A stretch of DNA of 7,402 nt, taken from Planctomycetota bacterium. GTDB taxonomy: Bacteria > Planctomycetota > Phycisphaerae > WQYP01. The position numbers and the translations under genes were made by a program. Below the pieces are notes generated by a model. That model saw only the letters and a list, made by a program, of their open reading frames with translations, had not been told where the DNA came from and ran no database searches. This document shows positions 1 to 6,107 of the stretch, in pieces. The stretch covers positions 1 through 7,402 of the forward strand of contig JAJXZA010000162.1 in the NCBI GenBank assembly GCA_021780285.1. Reading direction: 5' to 3'. The number at the start of each line of letters is the position of its first letter. The first letter of the stretch is position 1.

Positions 1-150
1 AGTACTAGGTACATAAGCAATGATGAAGCAGTCGGCATATTTGTTGGTGATAGGGTACATCAGCCCCGAAACGTTTGAGGCGAGCCTGCATTAATCCCCG
101 CAGTGTGTCCACCATTCTTAGGGAAGTCCAGTGAAGCATTCAGTGATAAA

Positions 151-157
151 AAAGGAG
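151..157 (+). promoter_or_regulatory. Ribosome binding site of the Sel1-repeat gene
   Basis: AAAGGAG lies 5 bases before the ATG at 163. It favours that start over the in-frame ATG at 103, which has no comparable site and would put 20 hydrophilic residues in front of the signal peptide. Confidence 0.75.
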
Positions 158-162
158 CGTCC

Positions 163-1050
163 ATGCAGTACAATAACAGCAGTTTTTTCTTGTCCAAGTT
201 GGCAGCATATTTTTGTCCGTTAATTGCGATCTCTATATTGGCTGGAGCTCATCCTTCCTTTGCCGCGGGCGCTGGCGCCGGAATTGGTCTCATCGGTTCA
301 GGGACGGCCGGGGCTCGTACAAGCACTCCTGACAATGCAGCCTCAATGTTGAAACGTGGGCTGCAATATTACCGCGGGCAAGGCGTGCAGCAGAATTATG
401 CAAAAGCGATGAGATGGTTTCGAAAAGCCGCTGGCGCTGCGAGCGGCGAAGCGATGGCCAGAATAGGTGAGATGTATGAGCGCGGGTTTGGCGTCCGCAA
501 AAGCTACAAAGAGGCCCTGAAATGGTTCCGCAAGGGCATCGCTAATGCGGATGGAAGAGCGATGAATGGGATTGGTGATCTCTACTACAATGGGTGGGGA
601 GTCCGGCAGAGTTACGCCGCAGCCCTGATTTGGTATCGGAAAGCCGCAGCGGCCGGTAGCCGCGATGCGATGTGCGCCGTGGGGTCGTTCTACGAGGCCA
701 ACTTCCCATTTCTACCGGTGAATTATAAGAAGGCTATGATCTGGTATCGTAGGGCGGCGGCGTTGGGCGATATTACTGCGATGGATCTTGTCGGCGGGCT
801 GTACGAGGGTGGCAAAGGCGTACCGAAAAACTACGTTGTTGCGATGGCCTGGTACCGCGATGCCGCAGCTAGGGGCGATGGACTGGCGATGATTGCCGTT
901 GCCAGGCTTTACCTTGGAGGTGAGGGCGTGGTCCAAAGCACGGCCAAGGCGGTTGGCTGGTATCGCAAAGCGGAGGCTAGCAAGTCGCGACCGGCTCGCC
1001 TTATTGCGCGAGGCATGCTAAAGGCGCTGCAACACCAGCCCCCTAGGTAA
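163..1050 (+). CDS. Exported Sel1-like repeat protein
   Basis: 295 residues. I do not know its specific function. Sel1-like repeats are TPR-related helix pairs that act as protein-protein interaction scaffolds. Residues 1-34 look like a signal peptide: a weakly polar start, a hydrophobic core at about 13-28, and an Ala-x-Ala-like cleavage region at S32-F33-A34-A35. A Gly/Ala-rich linker follows (35-51). Six repeats then cover about 58-275. The conserved Trp recurs at 85, 121, 157, 194, 230 and 266, a period of 36, 36, 37, 36 and 36. Each repeat has the form A-M-x3-G-x-x-Y-x-x-G-x-G-V-x-x-[NS]-Y-x-x-A-[ML]-x-W-[FY]-R-[KRD]-[AG]. Repeat 4 is atypical: E-A-N-F-P-F-L-P replaces the usual G-x-G-V turn. 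The predicted location is the periplasm or outside. The next gene begins 146 bases downstream on the same strand, and a shared transcript is possible but not shown. The start at 163 was chosen for its RBS and for the signal peptide it gives. The Sel1 identity is secure, the partner is unknown. Confidence 0.92.
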   Translation: MQYNNSSFFLSKLAAYFCPLIAISILAGAHPSFAAGAGAGIGLIGSGTAGARTSTPDNAASMLKRGLQYYRGQGVQQNYAKAMRWFRKAAGAASGEAMARIGEMYERGFGVRKSYKEALKWFRKGIANADGRAMNGIGDLYYNGWGVRQSYAAALIWYRKAAAAGSRDAMCAVGSFYEANFPFLPVNYKKAMIWYRRAAALGDITAMDLVGGLYEGGKGVPKNYVVAMAWYRDAAARGDGLAMIAVARLYLGGEGVVQSTAKAVGWYRKAEASKSRPARLIARGMLKALQHQPPR

Positions 1051-1055
1051 AAGAG

Positions 1056-1069
1056 CGCGTAAACACGCG
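1056..1069 (+). other. Short perfect hairpin after the Sel1 gene
   Basis: CGCGT and ACGCG form a 5-bp perfect stem around an AAAC loop, 5 bases after the stop codon. No T-run follows, so it does not qualify as an intrinsic terminator. It may be chance or a transcript-end stabiliser. Confidence 0.3.
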
Positions 1070-1086
1070 ATAGGACCGGCCTCGGG

Positions 1087-1116
1087 TTGGACATGCCGTT
1101 CCTTTGTATTTATATT
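1087..1116 (+). promoter_or_regulatory. Possible sigma70-type promoter of the TPR gene
   Basis: TTGGAC (1087-1092) and TATATT (1111-1116) are 18 bases apart. The -10 matches 5 of 6 consensus bases, but the -35 matches only its first three. The element sits in the AT-richer part of the 146-base gap and predicts a leader of roughly 70 bases before the ATG at 1197. It was found by eye, and chance matches of this quality are common. Confidence 0.35.
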
Positions 1117-1182
1117 GTAGATCATATAGTTGTCACTGCCTGCGGGTTTTGGCAACAATCGCCTACAAGCCAGCTTTGCCCC

Positions 1183-1190
1183 AAGGAGGT
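1183..1190 (+). promoter_or_regulatory. Strong ribosome binding site of the TPR gene
   Basis: AAGGAGGT is a near-perfect anti-16S match, 6 bases before the ATG at 1197. It decides the start: the upstream in-frame ATG at 1104 would overlap the candidate -10 element and would translate the leader. Confidence 0.88.
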
Positions 1191-1196
1191 TTTGCG

Positions 1197-3221
1197 ATGC
1201 GCAATCCCTTTTTAAGAGAGCTTTTCTCCCACAGATATCTGGCCGTCTTGGCCATCCTAATGTTGGTTATAGCCCTTGCCGGGTTGAATTACACGGCCTT
1301 ATCCGACGCCCCCGCAGCAGGCGCTGCGCCACCCCCGCATGAACTGGCCGCGTCACAATGGAAGGGGGTGCAATGGAAGTTGGCGCATGTACACAAATTG
1401 CAGCAAAATATTGCCAGCATTAACTGGTTTCTCGACAATTGCACGGACGTCAAGATTACGGAAGAAGCGCAGGCAGTTCTTGCAGAGTATGAAGCATGGC
1501 AGAAGAAGGGGTATGTCTGGAGCGGCAAGGCCTGGGTAGCCCCCGGAACGATTGGCGGTGTAGATTCCTCGAAACTCGACGCCCAGGCCCTCCGGCTCAT
1601 AGCATCGGGCGAATTTGCCAGAGCATTCACAGCCGCAACCAAAGCGCAATCCGCAAACCCACGAGACGTTGATCCTTGGCTCATTCTTGGCGTTATCGCT
1701 GATTGCCGCGGCCTAACGCCGCAGGCGGAGACGTATTTTCGTAAGGCGTTAAAACTGTCCCCGCAAGATCCCATTGCCCTGAACAATATGGCGGTGATTT
1801 TCCACGAAAGGGGTCTGCCCCGCGCGGCCTGCATCTATTACCTTCGCGCTGTTAGAATCGGCACCAGAAAGCGGCAGATTCTTGATAACGTCTTTTCGTT
1901 CCTTCACTACTTCACCTACAAGAAGGCGTCGGTCTACGACCAACTGCGAACCATCTTTCGCCCTGCTGACGCTGATCTACATGCCCGGATGCGACACCGC
2001 GGCCTGGTACGCTACGGCGCAACCTGGGTCACTGCCGCACAAGCACCATTGCTAGCCGCAGAAGTTAGCGACTACAAAACCGCTCGTGCCACGCTTATCT
2101 TGCGGTATTCAAAAGATGAGGATCGGTTGGCCGTGATCAAGGCCCAAATGAAAACAACAAATGGCCGAATGGTGCAACTCGAAGAGGCACTGCGGGTAGA
2201 TTCAAGCGACGTCAATGCAGGCCAATGGCAGCAGGAACTTACAGAGCTGCGGACCTCCATTCTTCCTTGGCAACAGGAGCAAAAGCTGGCCGAGATTGAG
2301 GCCATTAGGCTTCTCCATCAGCAGGCGAGCAATTTAATGCAAACCGCCACCGGGCAGGCTTATACCGCGCCGGAACGCACACTGCTGCCCAACGGCGATA
2401 CGGTTTCGCCAGTCGCGGCCCCCGCCAACAGCTTCGTACCTGCGGTGTCGAATATTGCCTCCGCCGGGGCTACCCCTGCTTCGCTTAATGCCGCAGACAT
2501 TGCCCGTGCAGCGGCGGTTCAAAAGGCCAAAACCATCTGCGATGCGGCGACAAACCTCGCATGGGCGGGAGTCCTTGCGGCAGATGCACAGGAAGTAACG
2601 GCGTTAAGGGCTGCTGGCAGTGCCGCGATGAAGGCTGGAAGTGTAGCAGGCGTAGTGGCGGCCGCTAAGCTACGCAGGCAAGTCCAAAGCCGGCTGGTGC
2701 AAGAAAAGGCGGGGCCGCCGTTCGGGTTGTCCTTTGGCTTCCTTGGGGACCCCCCGCAGACTGTCCCGGCAGTGAAGGCGGCGGCATCCGCCAGAGCGGC
2801 TGCGGTAGCGCAGTGCCTTAAGCAATCACAAGCCGCCTTGGGCGCATACCGCGCCGCAGTAATACAAGCCGACGCGGACGAAGTAGCGGCCATCAAAACC
2901 TCGATTCATATCGCCATGAAGGCCGGCGATACCTCGAAGGTGGTGTCACTCGCCGATGCGCTCGCCCAGGCCAAAGGCCAATACCAGGCCGATGGCGGCA
3001 CTGCAATGCCAAACGCGGCCGCAAGCGGCCCAACCAGTTCCGGCGCCGGGGCCGCGCCGGGCGCGGGCAATTTACTCTTGCCTACGGCCTCGGTTGCGGC
3101 CCAACCACAATCCACAAAACCGGCAGTGGCCACACAAACGCAGCCGGCCAAAACCGCCTCATCCACCGAGTCGGCAAAGCAACCCGGCCCGCCGCCGCCG
3201 CCGTTTATCCAACTGCATTAA
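1197..3221 (+). CDS. Membrane-anchored TPR protein with duplicated Ala-rich helical segment
   Basis: 674 residues, function unknown. A basic N-terminus is followed by one TM helix (about 14-30), so it is probably anchored in the inner membrane with the rest outside the cytoplasm. Three TPR-like helix pairs lie at about 127-222. The clearest are W161 to D191 and the one starting D191-P192-I193-A194-L195-N196. TPRs bind other proteins. The motif G-x-V-x-x-G-x-x-W-V occurs twice, at 105-114 and 269-278. A charged, Gln-rich, coiled-coil-like region spans about 290-400. Beyond it, two copies of an about 65-residue Ala-rich helical unit start at A436 and A532 and align without gaps. The tail (about 600-674) is rich in Ala, Pro, Thr and Ser, has a run of five prolines near its end, and looks disordered. 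The gene ends 10 bases from the end of the convergent gene cluster. TPR proteins often accompany ExbB/ExbD- and Tol-type complexes, so a shared job with that cluster is plausible but inferred only from position. Confidence 0.87.
   Translation: MRNPFLRELFSHRYLAVLAILMLVIALAGLNYTALSDAPAAGAAPPPHELAASQWKGVQWKLAHVHKLQQNIASINWFLDNCTDVKITEEAQAVLAEYEAWQKKGYVWSGKAWVAPGTIGGVDSSKLDAQALRLIASGEFARAFTAATKAQSANPRDVDPWLILGVIADCRGLTPQAETYFRKALKLSPQDPIALNNMAVIFHERGLPRAACIYYLRAVRIGTRKRQILDNVFSFLHYFTYKKASVYDQLRTIFRPADADLHARMRHRGLVRYGATWVTAAQAPLLAAEVSDYKTARATLILRYSKDEDRLAVIKAQMKTTNGRMVQLEEALRVDSSDVNAGQWQQELTELRTSILPWQQEQKLAEIEAIRLLHQQASNLMQTATGQAYTAPERTLLPNGDTVSPVAAPANSFVPAVSNIASAGATPASLNAADIARAAAVQKAKTICDAATNLAWAGVLAADAQEVTALRAAGSAAMKAGSVAGVVAAAKLRRQVQSRLVQEKAGPPFGLSFGFLGDPPQTVPAVKAAASARAAAVAQCLKQSQAALGAYRAAVIQADADEVAAIKTSIHIAMKAGDTSKVVSLADALAQAKGQYQADGGTAMPNAAASGPTSSGAGAAPGAGNLLLPTASVAAQPQSTKPAVATQTQPAKTASSTESAKQPGPPPPPFIQLH
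2502..2696 (+). repeat. Internal protein repeat, copy 1 (TPR gene residues 436-500)
   Basis: First copy of an Ala-rich helical unit. It starts A-R-A-A-A-V and includes A-D-A-Q-E-V and A-A-M-K-A-G. It aligns without gaps to copy 2 at 2790-2984. By my count 25 of 65 residues are identical, and 21 of the first 46. The similarity is at protein level, not an obvious recent DNA duplication. Confidence 0.7.
2790..2984 (+). repeat. Internal protein repeat, copy 2 (TPR gene residues 532-596)
   Basis: Second copy of the unit at 2502-2696, 96 residues downstream. The shared anchors A-R-A-A-A-V, A-D-A-x-E-V and A-M-K-A-G fall at identical offsets. The intervening 31 residues (about 501-531) hold a Gly/Pro-rich linker. 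Confidence 0.7.
3040..3060. other. GC-rich inverted repeat inside the TPR gene tail
   Basis: CCGGCGC (3040-3046) and GCGCCGG (3054-3060) can form a 7-bp all-GC stem around a 7-base loop. It lies within the low-complexity Ala/Gly/Pro coding region and has no T-run on either strand. It could slow read-through from the convergent transcript, but a by-product of GC-rich codons is equally likely. Confidence 0.3.
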
Positions 3222-3231
3222 CATGACGACG

Positions 3232-4128
3232 CTACTGAGCGCTTGGAGTTCCTCTAACCAGTGTCAAATTATCTTCATCGGGCATGGGGTACCAATCAAC
3301 GGCAAACCCTTGTTTACGCGCCCACTCCTCAAGCTTGCGCGCAACAGGAAACGCATTCGGGCGAACCACAAACGAAAGTACCGTCGTTTCCGGATCTGCG
3401 TTGCTGACGCCACCAAGCGCAGCGGTCCCAGCCAGGAACGCTTTGGCGCTCGTAGCAATGGCGCCGCGCCTGCGAATATAGGTCGTACCAGCATCCAGAA
3501 GGTCCTTGTGTTCATGGTAATTCGTGCGGTTGTAGGTCCACATATTGTCGCCGGCAACTTCCACCCAAACTGAAATTCGGAACGACTTATGGACAATCGG
3601 AATATGAAAAACGACATGCTTATAATGCTTCTGCTTTTGCATCTGCCGCGTCTGCGCCTGTTCTGCGGCGATTTTGGCCTTGAGGTCGGCAAGTTGCTTC
3701 ACAAATGAAGCCGCATTTTTCCTTAAGCTCTTCTGCACCGACGCCTGCGTGTTGGCATTGACCCGGGCCGCACTTGCCGCAGCGAGCCGAGCGGTTCGCT
3801 CCAGCAATTTGGCTTGGGCAATGTACCATGCCATTTCTTCGGTCAGTTGCGAGTTGGCTCCTGCGCCGAGCATGGATATTTTAGATCGCGCCTGGAGCAT
3901 GGCCGAATATCGTAGTTCGGCGGCCTTGGCCTCATCCAGACTTTCCTGAGCCAAGGCGACCATCTGCTTAGCGGCCTTGAGGCCGGCCTGGCCACGGGTT
4001 TGGGGAATGCCGCCCGCGCTCACCACCAAAAGCGTCAGGATAAAGATGAGCAGGCCAATAGTGCAGGCCAGCACATCAAGAAATGAAAAATTAAAGAGGT
4101 CCAGAGGCTTTCGTCGGCTAATGGCCAT
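3232..4128 (-). CDS. ExbD/TolR/MotB-like protein 2 with periplasmic coiled coil
   Basis: 298 residues, last gene of the leftward cluster. It is the predicted partner of the MotA/ExbB-like channel protein: in this superfamily an Asp at the start of the single TM helix carries the proton. Here F-N-F-S-F-L-D is followed by V-L-A-C-T-I-G-L-L-I-F-I-L, with D18 in that position and the TM helix at about 19-37. Residues 47-167 are Ala/Gln/Lys/Glu-rich and look like a long coiled coil. The C-terminal domain (about 170-298) alternates strand-like and helix-like stretches and ends with a V-V-R-P-x6-R-K-L-E-E-W segment resembling the end of its upstream paralogue. Typical ExbD/TolR proteins are about 140 residues, so this one is roughly doubled by the coiled coil. 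ATG 4128 was chosen because a G-rich RBS (4134-4138) precedes it; ATG 4140 (four residues longer) lacks one. It overlaps the upstream gene by 11 bases. No OmpA-like peptidoglycan-binding domain is evident. Confidence 0.82.
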   Translation of the reverse strand: MAISRRKPLDLFNFSFLDVLACTIGLLIFILTLLVVSAGGIPQTRGQAGLKAAKQMVALAQESLDEAKAAELRYSAMLQARSKISMLGAGANSQLTEEMAWYIAQAKLLERTARLAAASAARVNANTQASVQKSLRKNAASFVKQLADLKAKIAAEQAQTRQMQKQKHYKHVVFHIPIVHKSFRISVWVEVAGDNMWTYNRTNYHEHKDLLDAGTTYIRRRGAIATSAKAFLAGTAALGGVSNADPETTVLSFVVRPNAFPVARKLEEWARKQGFAVDWYPMPDEDNLTLVRGTPSAQ

Positions 4129-4978
4129 GACCACCCCCATTTGGGCTTGGCTGGGCGGTGAATTTCCAAGACGGGTCAGCCGGCTCGTAGCCGCAATCAA
4201 CCACAGCATGTGCTAATTTGTACGCCCGCTCGAACGTTGCTATGCCGGCTGGTAATACCCAAAAGATGACAACCGGATTCGGTTTGGCCTCAATGGCGCC
4301 CAGCGCAGTTAAAAACGGACTATTCTTGTCGGCGAGTTTATGCGGTGAGGTAACGGACACAATGGCCATTGGCCCATTAGGCTGGGCCTTGAGGATGTCT
4401 GCGCCGCCCGCTCGGCAGAGAACATACAAAATGGAGTAGTCGGTATCAGATTGCGTGGGGGCCTTTTCAAACAAGACGCGACTCGAATATGACCGGATGA
4501 CAGCAAGCTGATAAGCGCTTTGCACCAGGGCCAACTTCGCCGCAAGGATGGCAATTTGCCGGTTGTAATCCCCGGTTTGCTTCGCTTGCATGGCGGCCTT
4601 GGTGACTGAAAGCGCGGCCGCAAGGCTCTCTGCAGCACGCAAGGAGTGAAGCGCATTCTGCGCCCTGAGGCGGGCGGTCTCATATTCTCGCTTTGCAGCG
4701 TTGCACTGCATAATCAGTAGAGGATTGCGAGGGTCTTTGATTCTGGCTGTCTGGGCCATGAGGGCGGCCGTCACCTGCTGCACCTCCCGCGTCTGCCGCT
4801 CGATATTGCGGGCATCACGAATCTTGCTCTGAATCATCGCATGGATATCGGAGAGCGGCCCGGCCTTCTGCAGTATAAATATCATGACAAGAATGAACAG
4901 AAGCAAGCCAATGGTGCAAGCGAGAATATCGAGAAACGAGAAATTAAAAATCTCCACTTCTCGCTGACGGCGCCTCAT
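4118..4978 (-). CDS. ExbD/TolR/MotB-like protein 1 with periplasmic coiled coil
   Basis: 286 residues, a paralogue of the next gene in the cluster. A basic N-terminus (M-R-R-R-Q-R) leads into F-N-F-S-F-L-D-I-L-A-C-T-I-G-L-L-L-F-I-L. D17 is the candidate proton-carrying Asp and the TM helix spans about 18-36. Residues of about 42-160 are helical and coiled-coil-like, rich in Ala, Arg, Gln and Lys. The C-terminal domain contains Y-V-L-C-R-A-G-G at 185-192 and a final strand-helix segment (about 235-273, F-W-V-L-P-A-G followed by a helix, then C-G-Y-E-P). It resembles the terminal domain of large ExbD-like proteins that I recall from planctomycetes. The topology would be N-in with the bulk in the periplasm. 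Its ATG overlaps the stop codon of the channel gene as ATGA, with GGAGG 7 bases upstream. It ends in a Gly/His tail (G-G-G-H-G-H) whose codons also supply the RBS and start of the next gene. The family call is firm; the driven process is unknown. Confidence 0.84.
   Translation of the reverse strand: MRRRQREVEIFNFSFLDILACTIGLLLFILVMIFILQKAGPLSDIHAMIQSKIRDARNIERQTREVQQVTAALMAQTARIKDPRNPLLIMQCNAAKREYETARLRAQNALHSLRAAESLAAALSVTKAAMQAKQTGDYNRQIAILAAKLALVQSAYQLAVIRSYSSRVLFEKAPTQSDTDYSILYVLCRAGGADILKAQPNGPMAIVSVTSPHKLADKNSPFLTALGAIEAKPNPVVIFWVLPAGIATFERAYKLAHAVVDCGYEPADPSWKFTAQPSPNGGGHGH
4134..4138 (-). promoter_or_regulatory. G-rich ribosome binding site within the preceding gene
   Basis: On the minus strand GGGGG, extended as GGGGGTGG, precedes ATG 4128 by 5 bases. 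It lies inside the final Gly codons of the upstream gene, which suggests translational coupling. The anti-16S match is only moderate. Confidence 0.5.
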
Positions 4979-6075
4979 AGGCTTGCCTCCGTAGAACTTC
5001 CGGGTTTGTTCGACGGGCTTGCCGGAACGACGGCCTTCGATGATCCGGCGAACGAGCCAGAGGTCTTGGCCTCCGCGCCGTGGGCGGATCGGGTCATAGG
5101 CAGGGCATCGAGCAATGTATCGAGCTTCCGAATTAACTGCCCCAGGGCCGTGTTGAGTTCTGCTTCGCGCTGCGCGGCAGAATTGCCGCCGCGCTCAAAG
5201 TTGGCCTTATGCAGGAGGTTTTCGGCGCAGTAGTCATCAATGTCAGCGAGAAGCTTATCTTCGCGTCGTTGGGCGATGCTCAGAATCATCATGAGTATGA
5301 GGCTCAGTGACAATGCAAGCATGGTGGTCTCAAACGCCTGCCCCAAGCCATAGGTTACGCCCTTAAGAGAGTTGCGCAAGCTGCTGAGGCTGGAAGCGGT
5401 TTGAATCAGCGTGCTGAACGCGGAAACGCCCGAACTTATGCCCATGACGGTTCCGACAAAACCCAGCACCGGAATAGCCCAAATGATAAATTTCGCGGCA
5501 CTGTAACTCGACTCCTGGGCCGCCAGGTCGGCTTCAGCGCGGTAGCGAAGCAGGTCGTCGAGCTTTTCAGCCGTGCCAAGTTGGTTGAACCGCAGCAACG
5601 CCTGCCGAATTCGAGTGATCAGCACCATCTTTTTCTGGGAATCGGTCAACCGGTCTATTCTGGCGAGTATCCTGCTGGCCTCGTGGCGATCCAGAACGTA
5701 GTTTTCTTCTTCCGGCAGCAGATCGAGATCAAACGCCCGGTATTCGCGTCGAACCCACGCGAGCCTCAGTACCAATGACCAAAACGCAGTAAAGAACAGC
5801 AGCACACACACATACGGAACCCAGCCACGCTGACAAAACAGGTGGAACAACTCCGTGTCTCGCAGCAGCAGCCAAGGGCCTAGCGCATAAAACGCCGCAC
5901 CGCTTGCGAGCGCAACCAGCGGAACCCAAATGACAGAAAGCGGCGTAACCCCTCGCATATAGGCCTTGGGCAAGGCTTTGACGGCCTTTGCACCGCAGCG
6001 AGCGCATGGCTCAATGCTCCCGTCGCTCGCATAGGGTAGGCCGGCTCCGCATTGGGGGCATTGGGCTGTGGTCAT
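4975..6075 (-). CDS. MotA/TolQ/ExbB-type proton channel protein with N-terminal zinc ribbon
   Basis: 366 residues. Members of this family form inner-membrane pentamers that surround two ExbD/MotB-type helices and turn proton flow into force. The N-terminus has C6-P-Q-C9 and C24-A-R-C27, a four-Cys zinc-ribbon signature on the predicted cytoplasmic side. TM1 is at about 46-70 and TM2 at about 86-108. A charged cytoplasmic stretch (109-195) includes the acidic L-P-E-E-E-N (120-125). TM3 (about 196-217) holds the family signature W-A-I-P-V-L-G-F-V-G-T-V-M-G. TM4 (about 247-267) begins A-F-E-T-T-M-L-A-L, with the Thr pair where ExbB/TolQ carry conserved channel Thr residues. The C-terminal tail (268-366) has a short helical region and then a Ser/Ala/Pro-rich end. 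Four TM helices suit MotA/ZorA topology better than three-TM ExbB/TolQ. The start at 6075 has AAGGAG 9 bases upstream. It follows the ankyrin gene by 32 bases and overlaps the next gene by 4, so it is part of one operon with both ExbD-like partners. Confidence 0.92.
   Translation of the reverse strand: MTTAQCPQCGAGLPYASDGSIEPCARCGAKAVKALPKAYMRGVTPLSVIWVPLVALASGAAFYALGPWLLLRDTELFHLFCQRGWVPYVCVLLFFTAFWSLVLRLAWVRREYRAFDLDLLPEEENYVLDRHEASRILARIDRLTDSQKKMVLITRIRQALLRFNQLGTAEKLDDLLRYRAEADLAAQESSYSAAKFIIWAIPVLGFVGTVMGISSGVSAFSTLIQTASSLSSLRNSLKGVTYGLGQAFETTMLALSLSLILMMILSIAQRREDKLLADIDDYCAENLLHKANFERGGNSAAQREAELNTALGQLIRKLDTLLDALPMTRSAHGAEAKTSGSFAGSSKAVVPASPSNKPGSSTEASL
4986..4990 (-). promoter_or_regulatory. 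Ribosome binding site of ExbD-like gene 1
   Basis: Minus-strand GGAGG lies 7 bases before ATG 4978, inside the last codons of the channel gene. It confirms the start and the coupled ATGA junction. Confidence 0.8.
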
Positions 6076-6084
6076 AAATGTTAG

Positions 6085-6090
6085 CTCCTT
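6085..6090 (-). promoter_or_regulatory. Ribosome binding site of the channel gene
   Basis: Minus-strand AAGGAG lies 9 bases before ATG 6075, within the 32-base gap after the ankyrin gene. The gap holds no visible terminator, which supports co-transcription. Confidence 0.75.
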
Positions 6091-6107
6091 GTGCCTTGCG
6101 CTTTCAT

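Noticed and set aside
1..94. Open frame 1-78 at the left edge and a 24-codon ORF at 20-94, either of which might be a gene end or small gene.
   Set aside because: Both are very short, have no clear RBS and show no recognisable motif. I see nothing else supportable in positions 1-150.
1056..1069. Intrinsic terminator after the Sel1 gene.
   Set aside because: The 5-bp stem is too short and no T-run follows.
1289..1834. A 181-codon reverse-strand open frame inside the TPR gene.
   Set aside because: It lies wholly opposite a well-supported gene with a strong RBS. Its translation is Ser/Cys/Ala-rich with no domain, typical of an antisense shadow in GC-rich coding DNA.
2956..3573. A 205-codon forward frame bridging the end of the TPR gene and the opposite-strand ExbD-like gene.
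   Set aside because: Its product is Arg/Pro-rich without domain or RBS, and it overlaps two genes with clear coding features. It is a frame shadow.
3232..6075. Flagellar motAB or a canonical exbBD/tolQR operon.
   Set aside because: The ExbD-like proteins are twice the usual size and duplicated, no OmpA-type peptidoglycan-binding domain is visible, and neither TonB nor TolA/TolB/Pal is present. Standard gene symbols would mislead.
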